The translations under genes and the position numbers were made by a program. Shown piece after piece: positions 6,653-14,446 of a stretch of DNA of 41,590 nt. This DNA is from Succinivibrionaceae bacterium (lineage in GTDB: Bacteria; Pseudomonadota; Gammaproteobacteria; Enterobacterales; Succinivibrionaceae). Under the pieces are notes generated by a model. That model was not told the DNA's origin. It was given only the letters and a program-made list of their open reading frames with translations, and ran no database searches. Within the stretch, counting starts at the first letter, position 1. Every line of letters starts with the position of its first letter. The stretch lies in the NCBI GenBank assembly GCA_016284235.1, contig JAEEOK010000030.1:1-41590 (forward strand), written 5' to 3'.

Positions 6653-8959
6653 ATGAAAGTAAAAAGTCTTCTCCGCATACCCATGATTGTCCAGAGCCTT
6701 GCTGAGATCATACTTCTTCTCTCGGCGGCGGCACTGCTGTTTCTTCTTATCCTTGACTGGAACAGAGAAGGAAAGTCCTGCCCCGGCAATGTTCTGGAAA
6801 CAGAAATTTCTCTGAAAATATACAGGATCCTGAATGATGCCGACAGGACTGTGACAGAAAGCAAACAGCAGGATGGCAGCGATGTCCGGCTTGACTACCT
6901 GACGATCAGGGAAATATCCTCCGGCAGGGAACTGATAAAGAAAAGCACAGCGGATAAAGGCGATTCTGATTTCATTCAGGAGAATTTCAGCACAAATACG
7001 GTATATCCGTTCCTCGACTGCAGCGGAAAATGCTACATTTTCAACAGGAGGACAGGCATATATAAAACCGGCATTCCGGTGGAAATCAGTTACGCCGCAC
7101 CCTTTGAGCAGGTTGCAAGAAAACTTGAAAACGTGCATCACCCCGGTCAGTTCTTCATTATAGACAACCCCGGAATTAAAGGCGGAATGTTAAAAAATGA
7201 CAGCACCGTCTCCGATGAAACGGCTGTCTACTCGGGAGGCGGCACAACTTTTTCAGATACTTTTGATCTTAAAAACGATCCTGACAGGGTAAAACCCGGC
7301 ATCAGAGAGATTCTCAGACGTATCAGCGGCAGTTCAGAAGACAGATATGTCTACCTCAAAGCTGATAAATTCATACCGTCCGATGATATCTTTTTTGCAG
7401 TATCGTCAGGAAAGGGAAAAAATCTGCTGCAGTTCGCCGCAGCTGAAAAATACAGACTTCTTTTGCTTCTTGCGTCCGCTGCCGGATTTGCGATCCTGTT
7501 TTTCCGGAGAATCAGTGCGGTCAATGACTGCGTGAACATAATCAGGAGGCACATTCAGTTCAATCCGTCCTTTATGATGAGGGATGAAATCAACTATATC
7601 AAGCTCAAGCTTGCCGAACTGGTCAAAACAAGCAATCAGCAGAAAGACACCATCAGACGCCTCAGAGAACTTCTGCTGAGCTACTCTGATCATGATCCCG
7701 GGACCGGTCTGCCGCTCAAGGAGCTTTTCTGTCAGAATGTAACAAGCCGCATTCTTATCCATAACCCCGGTTCCTGCTCCGCCCTTGCTCTGTTAAACGT
7801 CAACCTGCAGATTGCGGAATCAGCGGACAGTGAAAAACCGGTGCAGGAAGAGCTGCTTGCATCCATAAAAACCTTTCTCAATGAGCGTGACTGCCTCGGC
7901 ACTGATGCCGATATCAGTTACAGTCTGTTCATTCACGATCGCAAAAATCTGAGTGAAATTACCGATATTCTCCAGAACATAATGGATCTGCTCACCTCCC
8001 GCTACTTTTCAAACAGTATTCATGGCAGAAGAACTGTAAGCTGCGGCGTCTGCGAACTGAAATCATCCTCGGATACATCAACAGATCTGTATTTCAATGC
8101 GGATCTGGCACTAGTTGATGCCATGGGCAGTCACAGCGCGAAGCCGGTATTTTTTAACGATTCCATGAAGGGCAGACTCACAAATTCGAATGTCGCGGAT
8201 ATGGAGTTTGAAAAGGATCTGGAGGACGGGAAAATATACACCGTATTCCGTCCGGTGCTGAAAACTGATCTTGAGACGTACACTTCAATGCTGTGCAATC
8301 CGAAATGGCGGGTGTCGGATACGGATACAGTTACGGGATATGAATTCTACAGGCGTCTCAAACACCGCGGAAGCCACCGCCGGGTGCTGTGCATGCTGCT
8401 TGAAAACAGCTTCAGCATGCTCAGAAAACTTGATACGGCAGGAAAAGATCAGTACAACGCGGTTATTATTATATTAACGCAGCAGCAGATCAATGATCCC
8501 AAGTTCTTTGAGTTTCTTGAAACCATGACACTCAAATACACTCTCATGAACAGCAGAATCGTTTTTGCTCTGGATAAGCAGTACCTGCTTACATCTGAAT
8601 ACGACACCGGAAAAACAGTTCTCAAACTCAGAGAAATGGATTTCAACCTCACTCTTGTATGTCAGGACAACACTCTTCATGCACAGGAGCTCATGAGAAA
8701 ATACTCCTTTGAATATCTTGCCATAAGCTCCGATCTGGCACTTGAAATTATCCAGGATCCGGTGAAGCTCGATGAATACAGGAGGCTGCAGCATGCAGTG
8801 GAATCAACAGGCAGGAAAACCTGCGTGTATAATGTTAAAACAAAAGGCATTGCTGAAAGCATAATGCTCCAGCTCAATCCGATGCATATCTCGGGAGAGG
8901 GGCTCAGTCCGGATGAAAACGACGATTCACCGGACGTTTATGAGCCGTACAACAAGTAA
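6653..8959 (+). CDS. Degenerate GGDEF-EAL membrane protein, CsrD-like
   Basis: A 768-residue inner-membrane protein: TM helix (about 17-35), periplasmic domain (about 36-265), second TM (267-285), coiled linker, a GGDEF-like domain (about 345-500) entered by DHDPGTGLPLKELF, and an EAL-like domain (about 515-755). The signature residues are lost: no GGDEF loop is visible (ISYSLFIHD occupies the place), and EAL is replaced by EFY in GYEFYRRL (562-569). Cyclic-di-GMP synthesis or hydrolysis is therefore unlikely. Two TMs plus two dead domains is the layout of CsrD/MshH, which in E. coli directs CsrB/CsrC RNAs to RNase E. The gene follows dnaC by 43 nt. CsrD assignment is by architecture only, but a Csr-type RNA candidate is encoded at 32.5 kb. 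Confidence 0.68.
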   Translation: MKVKSLLRIPMIVQSLAEIILLLSAAALLFLLILDWNREGKSCPGNVLETEISLKIYRILNDADRTVTESKQQDGSDVRLDYLTIREISSGRELIKKSTADKGDSDFIQENFSTNTVYPFLDCSGKCYIFNRRTGIYKTGIPVEISYAAPFEQVARKLENVHHPGQFFIIDNPGIKGGMLKNDSTVSDETAVYSGGGTTFSDTFDLKNDPDRVKPGIREILRRISGSSEDRYVYLKADKFIPSDDIFFAVSSGKGKNLLQFAAAEKYRLLLLLASAAGFAILFFRRISAVNDCVNIIRRHIQFNPSFMMRDEINYIKLKLAELVKTSNQQKDTIRRLRELLLSYSDHDPGTGLPLKELFCQNVTSRILIHNPGSCSALALLNVNLQIAESADSEKPVQEELLASIKTFLNERDCLGTDADISYSLFIHDRKNLSEITDILQNIMDLLTSRYFSNSIHGRRTVSCGVCELKSSSDTSTDLYFNADLALVDAMGSHSAKPVFFNDSMKGRLTNSNVADMEFEKDLEDGKIYTVFRPVLKTDLETYTSMLCNPKWRVSDTDTVTGYEFYRRLKHRGSHRRVLCMLLENSFSMLRKLDTAGKDQYNAVIIILTQQQINDPKFFEFLETMTLKYTLMNSRIVFALDKQYLLTSEYDTGKTVLKLREMDFNLTLVCQDNTLHAQELMRKYSFEYLAISSDLALEIIQDPVKLDEYRRLQHAVESTGRKTCVYNVKTKGIAESIMLQLNPMHISGEGLSPDENDDSPDVYEPYNK

Positions 8960-9001
8960 AGAACTCCGGCTTCCGGACTGAAGATTAAATAAAGTTCCAG
9001 A

Positions 9002-9652
9002 TCAAAGTTTGGTCAAATCCGAAAGATGTATTCCTTCCTCGCCGATAACAAGCTCACCGTCGCGGATCGGACCTTCCTTCTTTTTATCATTCTCTCGCAG
9101 AGGTATTTTTCCTCCGGTAACCGCTCCGTAGTCGGCATAAAGCGACATGGCGCAAACCTTCAGATGCTCAACCAGTGTTGTCACCACATTTTCAAGTTCA
9201 TCCTCGCTGTCAATATCCTCCGACTCCACCTGGGTAAATGCAGAAATCTCCTCAACAAGCTCCCTGCCCGATGTGGACAGCTCCTCGCTGCCGAAGCTGC
9301 ACCCGAAGCCTAGAAGAAAAGCGCCGGCCCACATTGAAAGATAGTAGACAGTGTCATCAGCAGAAACAAGCTTGTCATCAAAAGGAAACTCCAAAGTCTC
9401 CATATCATGATACTGCTTTGATACAATACCGAAAAAGTCCACCAGCCACTCCTTTATGGACTCGCCGAAAGGCTCGCCGCTGTTAAGGATATTCATAAGA
9501 TTCGGCATATACGCAGACACGTCGTTTGCACAGCCTCCGGCAATCAGACCGCATATCAGTCCATGAACCTCGGTAATTTCCAAATCCAGATTTTCAAGTA
9601 AAATAGCAGCCTCTCCGCTGCTCCACGCCGCACTCAGTTCATCAGAAATCAT
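9002..9652 (-). CDS. ygfB: YgfB/YecA family protein (UPF0149)
   Basis: A 216-residue, acidic, helical cytoplasmic protein of the UPF0149 family. It shows the family signature VHGLICGLIAGGC (about 28-40), a WAGAFLLGFG segment (about 107-116), and a C-terminal EHLKVCAMSLYADY helix. ATG 9652 is chosen because AGGA lies about 6 nt upstream; a TTG start seven codons further out is also open. In E. coli ygfB is divergently adjacent to zapA-ssrS-ygfA. Here the same order is kept, but a glycosidase gene sits between. The biochemical role of the family is not settled. Confidence 0.85.
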   Translation of the reverse strand: MISDELSAAWSSGEAAILLENLDLEITEVHGLICGLIAGGCANDVSAYMPNLMNILNSGEPFGESIKEWLVDFFGIVSKQYHDMETLEFPFDDKLVSADDTVYYLSMWAGAFLLGFGCSFGSEELSTSGRELVEEISAFTQVESEDIDSEDELENVVTTLVEHLKVCAMSLYADYGAVTGGKIPLRENDKKKEGPIRDGELVIGEEGIHLSDLTKL

Positions 9653-9819
9653 AAAATCCTCATGATGTAGCAAAACCGGTTCAAAAGGTAATCGTCACCC
9701 GCCGGCGGATATCCGGAAATATTCCGCGGGTGAACAATTCTAACAGTCATTGCAATACAGTGCAAACGCATAACAAAGGGAAAAGAAGTGCCGGAAAAAA
9801 TTAAGAAAGGAAGAAGACT

Positions 9820-9872
9820 GAAAAAAAACATTCCAATCCGGCCTGCAGGACTGCGCCCCGGATCGCCGGATT
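9820..9872 (-). terminator. Terminator after the GH36 gene
   Basis: On the minus strand AATCCGGC (9865-9872) pairs with GCCGGATT (9835-9842) as a perfect 8-bp stem. It is followed by GGAATG and a run of eight Ts (9821-9828), about 50 bp beyond the glycosidase stop. Confidence 0.65.
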
Positions 9873-9920
9873 AAAACTCCTTATCTCATGGCAGAAACAG
9901 CTTAAACCAGATGTCAGAAT

Positions 9921-11447
9921 CTATTTTGAAACTTCTGTGGCACTGCGCCACTTTTTTACAAGATCATGAAGTTCCTTATGCGCCTTGTCCAGAGGATCAC
10001 CTATAATCAGAGGTCCCTTTGATTCAAGAAGCATCTTCTGCATAATCTCGGCATCCTCCGGAATTATTCCGGTTGACACCATGCAGTCCACATCATTAAG
10101 CCACAGAACCCCGGACATCCAGCTGCGGGCCTGAGCCTGAACACTCTGCTCGCTGATCCTGGCATGCCTTCTTTCGATATCATCAGTAACCCTCTGCCCT
10201 TCAAAAAGTCCAAGTGACGGCCACAGAGGCGCATTGCACCCAAGAATATAGCTTTCATCACCCACGGCATCGCGGATAACATCCATGGCCGTTCTGAAAT
10301 GCTGACACACGGTAATGCCGGGATTACGGTATCTCAACCCCGGTATGGCACCCCAGAACAGTGCATCAAGCTTGAAATAGTCTATGCCGAGAGTACCGTG
10401 AAAGTAGGAAAAAACTTTATGGATATAATCCCTCACCTCCGGTATTGTAAAATCAAGAAGATACCACGGCAGATCTCTCCAGCCGCCGTAGGTTTTGTCA
10501 CCGGCAACAAGAGGATGGTGCTTTGCTCCTCTGATCATCCAGTCGGGATGCTCCCTGAACAGAGCCGATTCTCCGCTAGCAATAAACGGTGCAACCCAGA
10601 TCCCAACCTTCCTGCCGGCACTGGCGGCACGGCTGCATATGCCCTCAAGTCCTCCGGTAAAGCGATCCGACGGAGTCATCCAGTCACCCATATGAGTCTG
10701 ATATCCGTCATCAATCTGAAGATATTCAAGTTCCGACCAGCTGCCGGTCATGAGATCGAGATTTTTATAAATCTCCTCCTCCGTTACCATATCGTAATAG
10801 GCATACCATGAGCACCACCCTGTTTTAGGAACAGTAAGCCGGGGCTTGTGAAATCTGGCGATAAGCGATCCGTAGCGATTGAGCACTTCACTTCTGCTTT
10901 CCGAGGATAAAAGACAGATTTTCTCACCCTCATACTCGCTTCGCGGCATAATTCCGACGCCGGACATCTCCCAGACCACATCAACCCTGCTGTTCTTAAG
11001 GTGAAAGGAAAGAAAGGTGCTCATGCATGTCAGTGCACCGAGAAGATACCATTCGTCATCAATGCATGTCAGCAGATAATTAAAACCGCAGACCTCCCCC
11101 GCCGACAGGCTGCAAATCTTCAGATCCGTAAATTCATTCATTCTGCCGAGCTGGACAGGTGCTGATGCAGTGCCGCCGATATGGGAGAGCATCTGATACC
11201 CTTCGATATAGACGGGTGCGTCATCCGGAAGCGAGAAGGAGAAAAGCGGAACACTCTCGGGATTTATTTCCCGGTAGAAATTGTTCCGGTAGACAAGAGT
11301 GCGGACATAGTACTCATTATCAACGGTGCGGATAAAAATATGTCTGAGATTTTCTCTGAGCATGGAATTGAACTTCAGCTTGAGTTCCGGAGCCTCTTTT
11401 TCAATCTCCTCATCACCTGCATTTACAACTGCTTCATTCTGAACCAT
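9921..11447 (-). CDS. GH36 alpha-galactosidase
   Basis: Glycoside hydrolase of clan GH-D, expected to release terminal alpha-galactose from raffinose-type oligosaccharides. In the 508-residue protein the N-terminal 200 residues form the beta-sandwich domain. The TIM barrel begins at GWCSW (210-214), with QIDDGYQ (244-250), the nucleophile motif YFKLDAL (Asp361), and the probable acid/base in RVTDDIERR (Asp422/423). There is no signal peptide, so it acts in the cytoplasm on imported sugar. The length matches short bacterial GH36 enzymes (about 550) rather than the 700-residue type. ATG 11447 has AGGTGG upstream. It is monocistronic and lies between ygfB and zapA, genes normally adjacent, suggesting an insertion. 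Substrate specificity cannot be fixed from sequence. Confidence 0.85.
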   Translation of the reverse strand: MVQNEAVVNAGDEEIEKEAPELKLKFNSMLRENLRHIFIRTVDNEYYVRTLVYRNNFYREINPESVPLFSFSLPDDAPVYIEGYQMLSHIGGTASAPVQLGRMNEFTDLKICSLSAGEVCGFNYLLTCIDDEWYLLGALTCMSTFLSFHLKNSRVDVVWEMSGVGIMPRSEYEGEKICLLSSESRSEVLNRYGSLIARFHKPRLTVPKTGWCSWYAYYDMVTEEEIYKNLDLMTGSWSELEYLQIDDGYQTHMGDWMTPSDRFTGGLEGICSRAASAGRKVGIWVAPFIASGESALFREHPDWMIRGAKHHPLVAGDKTYGGWRDLPWYLLDFTIPEVRDYIHKVFSYFHGTLGIDYFKLDALFWGAIPGLRYRNPGITVCQHFRTAMDVIRDAVGDESYILGCNAPLWPSLGLFEGQRVTDDIERRHARISEQSVQAQARSWMSGVLWLNDVDCMVSTGIIPEDAEIMQKMLLESKGPLIIGDPLDKAHKELHDLVKKWRSATEVSK

Positions 11448-11732
11448 AACCCACCTGCCTGCGCTAAGTTAAAGATATCACGGATCAATCATACACAAAC
11501 CGGCAGACCATTAATGTTAATCCGATTCAAAAAATCAGATTGAAAAATCAGTCCGGATCAAGATCCTGCAAGGTCTGAGCATTAAGTCTCCCGGTGCGTC
11601 TGTTTGCCAAAAGGATACGTTTCTGATAGACTGCAAAAAGGAGTTTTTGTGTAAAGAACAGATGCGGCTCCGGCAGAATAAATGTCCGCCAAAACGTGCG
11701 GTTCTAAAGATTATCAGCAGGGATATAAATAA

Positions 11733-12041
11733 ATGGATTCCACCACTGTAGAAAAAGTTGAAATTGAAATTCAAAAAAAGAAATTCACCATCAGCTGCAA
11801 GGCGGGAGAAAGCGACTCATTCCGCAGAGCAGCAAAAACACTCAATCACGATATTGCTGAAATGCAGAGTCTGACGAGCAACCGTCTTCCCATAGAGCAG
11901 GTCATCAGTCTGGTGGCGGTAAACTACTGCAAGGAAAATCTGTCAAAGGATGCTGAATTCAAAAAAGAAATGGATGCAGTTAAAAGCAAAATCAGTTCGC
12001 TGATGAAAAAACTTGACAAAATCGGAGCGGAGCAACAATAA
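11733..12041 (+). CDS. zapA: Cell division protein ZapA
   Basis: A 102-residue FtsZ-associated protein that bundles FtsZ filaments at the division site. It has the N-terminal beta-hairpin region (VEIEIQKKKFTISCKAGE), the central helix (SFRRAAKTLNHDIAEMQ) and a C-terminal coiled coil (KKEMDAVKSKISSLMKKLDKI). Length is typical for the family. It is followed after 6 nt by the 6S RNA and then ygfA, the conserved gammaproteobacterial order, which strongly supports the call. Confidence 0.92.
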   Translation: MDSTTVEKVEIEIQKKKFTISCKAGESDSFRRAAKTLNHDIAEMQSLTSNRLPIEQVISLVAVNYCKENLSKDAEFKKEMDAVKSKISSLMKKLDKIGAEQQ

Positions 12042-12047
12042 TAGTAC

Positions 12048-12215
12048 GTGTCCTGGCTGGAGCGGTCACTGTTCCTGAGCCGATGCATTACAACTAGGGA
12101 TCGTTTACCCGGCGGTGAGCAAGCTTAACCTGATTAAGAAGCCTAAACCGGAGTAACTCGGTTTCCACTTGAACCATAGGGTTCAAGGCAATATTACTTA
12201 ACCATGCCAGGGCAC
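12048..12215 (+). ncRNA. ssrS: 6S RNA
   Basis: About 168 nt between zapA and ygfA. The ends close on each other: GTGTCCTGGC (12048-12057) pairs with GCCAGGGCAC (12206-12215) with one G-U pair. Blocks conserved with E. coli 6S are present: CCTGAGCCGAT, GGTGAGCAAGCTT, GAAGCCTAAA and CACTTGAACCATAGGGTTCAAGG. 6S RNA mimics an open promoter and sequesters sigma-70 RNA polymerase in stationary phase. Exact ends are inferred from the closing stem and may be off by a few bases. Confidence 0.95.
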
Positions 12216-12228
12216 CCCGTCAAATGAT

Positions 12229-12807
12229 ATGAGAAGTCAGTTAAGAAAGAAAATCCGAAAACTCCGCCGTGAGCTCACCGAAACCCAGCAGAAACAGGCC
12301 TCATCTGCTCTGCTCAGTCAGATAAAAAATATTCCAGATGTTTTTTCATATAACACGTACGCTGTTTATCTTGCTTCCGACGGTGAAATAGACACTATGC
12401 CGCTGATTGAAGAACTTTCATCCTGCGGTGCAGAAATCTATCTGCCTGTTGTTGATCCGGATCTGCCCCGTGCAATGACTTTCAGACGCTACGACAACGA
12501 TACGGTTCTGGTTCCGAACAAATACGGCATACTTGAACCGGATGAAAACAGTCCCCTGATCCAGTCAGATGATCTGGATGTAATCTTTGCTCCTCTTGTG
12601 GCCTTCGATCTGAAAGGCAACCGTCTTGGAATGGGGGGAGGCTATTATGATCAGCTTTTTAAAAATCTCCGCCAGTCCGGACGTGAGGTAAAAATAATAG
12701 GTCTTGCACACGATTTTCAGCTTGTGGACTCCGTTCCCGCAGACAGCTGGGATGAAAAACTGGAAACCGTGACCACCCCGGCGGGAATTTATCTGATCGC
12801 GCCGTAA
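12229..12807 (+). CDS. ygfA: 5-formyltetrahydrofolate cyclo-ligase
   Basis: A 192-residue enzyme converting 5-formyl-THF to 5,10-methenyl-THF with ATP (one-carbon metabolism). It shows the family's N-terminal LRKKIRKLRREL helix, the PLVAFDLKGNRLGMGGGYYDQ loop (about 123-143; the glycine-rich nucleotide-binding segment), and the WDEKLETVTTP tail. It is co-transcribed behind 6S RNA as in most gammaproteobacteria. The start ATG lies about 14 nt past the 6S 3' end. Confidence 0.93.
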   Translation: MRSQLRKKIRKLRRELTETQQKQASSALLSQIKNIPDVFSYNTYAVYLASDGEIDTMPLIEELSSCGAEIYLPVVDPDLPRAMTFRRYDNDTVLVPNKYGILEPDENSPLIQSDDLDVIFAPLVAFDLKGNRLGMGGGYYDQLFKNLRQSGREVKIIGLAHDFQLVDSVPADSWDEKLETVTTPAGIYLIAP

Positions 12808-12826
12808 AACCTCGTCCTTCAGGGCG

Positions 12827-12855
12827 TTAATATAAGGCGTAAAATTGGGTATAAT
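12827..12855 (+). promoter_or_regulatory. Probable rpiA promoter
   Basis: A perfect TATAAT (12850-12855) lies 17 bp after a weak -35 (TTAATA, 12827-12832). It predicts a transcript start near 12862 and a leader of about 190 nt before rpiA. Confidence 0.5.
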
Positions 12856-12861
12856 CTTTCC

Positions 12862-13052
12862 TGCCGGCAGAGATAGACTCCGGCTTTCTCAATGACGGCA
12901 AATCAGACCGGGGCATAAGCCGCAGAGCTTGTGAAGTGAACCGTGTTATCGGTCAACCCACCGAGAGCAGCATACAGCTTGCTGTGGGAACTATAGTAGA
13001 AATCCCCTGCCTTCAGGCAGATGAGGATGTCAGATTATTAGCAGGTAGGCAA
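12862..13052 (+). other. Long leader before rpiA
   Basis: About 190 nt between the predicted start site and the rpiA ATG. It contains small hairpins (GCCGG 12863-12867 with CCGGC 12880-12884; CTGCC-TTCA-GGCAG near 13010). The frame of rpiA is open back to 12936, but the upstream codons do not resemble RpiA. I do not recognise a riboswitch class. Confidence 0.35.
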
Positions 13053-13754
13053 ATGAATCAGAACGATATGAAAAAGGCAGCCGCACTTGAAGCTGTAAAA
13101 TATATTAAGGAGGGCGATATCCTCGGTGTGGGAACAGGTTCCACAGTAAACTTCTTTATTGAAAATCTGGCTCCTCTCAAGGATAAGATCAAAGGTGCGG
13201 TATCAAGTTCCCTGGCTTCCGCAGAAAGGCTGAAGAAGATTGGAATTCCTGTACTTGATCTTAATGATGTTGAAGAGTTCGACGTATATATTGACGGTGC
13301 AGATGAAATCAACGGAAATCTTGAGATGATCAAAGGCGGCGGAGCTGCTCTTACTCGCGAAAAAATTGTTGCTGCGGTTGCTAAAAAATTCGTCTGCATA
13401 GTTGACGAAACCAAACTGGTATCAACACTCGGAGCATTTCCTCTTCCGATTGAGGTGATACCCATGGCAAGAAACTACGTATCGCGGGAAATGATAAAAA
13501 TGGGAGGAAGACCGGTCTACCGTTCAAATGTAATCACTGACAACGGCAATTCCATCATCGATATACACGATCTCATGATCAAATCCCCGAAGGATCTTGA
13601 AAAGAGGATTAACATGATCCCCGGCGTTGTGACCGTTGGACTTTTTGCTCACAGAGGAGCAGACGTTTTGATTATCGGCGGACATGACGGCGTAAAAATT
13701 ATAGACGGCAGCAAAACCGGCTCCACGGGTATCCGTGGTGAAATGCAGAAGTAA
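13053..13754 (+). CDS. rpiA: Ribose-5-phosphate isomerase A
   Basis: Interconverts ribose-5-phosphate and ribulose-5-phosphate in the non-oxidative pentose phosphate pathway. From ATG 13053 (AGGTAGG just upstream) it is 233 residues, close to E. coli RpiA (219). Motifs visible: GVGTGSTV (phosphate loop), [34 protein letters not shown] (the catalytic region, read here in parts), [22 protein letters not shown] and [15 protein letters not shown]. An upstream in-frame extension to 12936 is rejected because it does not match the family. The MIF-like gene follows 24 nt downstream, probably in the same transcript. Transketolase at 38.8 kb acts in the same pathway. Confidence 0.95.
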   Translation: MNQNDMKKAAALEAVKYIKEGDILGVGTGSTVNFFIENLAPLKDKIKGAVSSSLASAERLKKIGIPVLDLNDVEEFDVYIDGADEINGNLEMIKGGGAALTREKIVAAVAKKFVCIVDETKLVSTLGAFPLPIEVIPMARNYVSREMIKMGGRPVYRSNVITDNGNSIIDIHDLMIKSPKDLEKRINMIPGVVTVGLFAHRGADVLIIGGHDGVKIIDGSKTGSTGIRGEMQK

Positions 13755-13778
13755 TCACTAACCGAATTGGAGGTAACC

Positions 13779-14123
13779 ATGCCATTTATCAATCTGAAAC
13801 TTTCAGTGCAGGTAACAGACGAACAGAAGGAAAAGATACAGAATGAGGTATCCGATGCAGCCGTAACCTGCCTTCATAAACCAAAGCAGTATGTAATGGT
13901 TGGAATGGAAAGCGGCGCGGATCTGTGGTTTGCCGGCAAAAAGCTTGCCGCCGGCGCCTTTGTATCCGTAAGTCTCTACGGCCAGGCATCGCCGTCATCC
14001 GCATCAAACATGACTGCAAATATATGCAAAATTCTGGAGGAGGTGCTGGGCATCCCGGGCAATGCGGTCTACGTAGCCTACTACCCTCTTGATAACTGGG
14101 GCTGGAACGGATCCAACTTCTAA
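13779..14123 (+). CDS. MIF/tautomerase-family protein
   Basis: A 114-residue homologue of macrophage migration inhibitory factor. The start ATG 13779 has a perfect GGAGG 6-7 nt upstream and gives MPFINLKLS, so Pro2 becomes the catalytic N-terminal proline after methionine removal. The C-terminal VYVAYYPLDNWGWNGSNF closely follows the MIF ending (V-Y-I-N-Y-Y...-GWN-S-F). The central segment YVMVGMESGADLWFAG fits the substrate-pocket strand. The length is that of MIF rather than the 60-80-residue 4-OT tautomerases. MIF folds as a trimer with keto-enol tautomerase activity. No signal peptide is visible. Its role in bacteria is unknown; it shares a probable transcript with rpiA. Confidence 0.85.
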   Translation: MPFINLKLSVQVTDEQKEKIQNEVSDAAVTCLHKPKQYVMVGMESGADLWFAGKKLAAGAFVSVSLYGQASPSSASNMTANICKILEEVLGIPGNAVYVAYYPLDNWGWNGSNF

Positions 14124-14446
14124 AAAAGCTTCCTCTCCTTTTAAAAAACAAAAGGCGGAAGAACATTGTCAGAATAACTCATAAAACAGATCCATGCGGG
14201 TGTACCGAGTCCGGATCTTCAGAGGCTTCGCTGCTGAAAAGTGCTGTACTTTTTCTTCGGCGGAGCTTTTGACATCAGCCCGCGCATCTCTTTGCCAAAT
14301 CAGCAGATCTCAAAAACTGCAGAAAGCGTCAAAGCCCGAAGAGTATGATTTCATTTCTTTGAAGCTGAAAAAATCCTGCAGATACAAAAAAGCCCCGGAT
14401 CCCGGGGCTCTTAATTCATTACTGTTTATTCAGATATCAGTTTGTC
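14124..14446. other. Convergent intergenic region
   Basis: About 320 bp between the MIF-like gene and the opposed amylase gene. It holds a weak hairpin at 14129-14161 (CTTCC/GGAAG with CCTTTT/AAAAGG, no T-run) and the strong amylase terminator. A short plus-strand frame at 14194-14487 is not supported. Confidence 0.55.
14385..14409 (-). terminator. Terminator after the amylase gene
   Basis: On the minus strand AGCCCCGG (14402-14409) pairs with CCGGGGCT (14391-14398) in an 8-bp GC-rich stem with a 3-nt loop, directly followed by a T-run (14386-14390). This is a textbook rho-independent terminator just beyond the stop. Confidence 0.9.

Noticed and set aside
6653-8959. Active cyclic-di-GMP synthase or phosphodiesterase
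   Set aside because: Both signature motifs are replaced, so catalytic activity is not expected.
12936-13052. N-terminal extension of RpiA by 39 codons
   Set aside because: Residues do not match RpiA, and ATG 13053 has a good ribosome-binding site; the open frame is chance.
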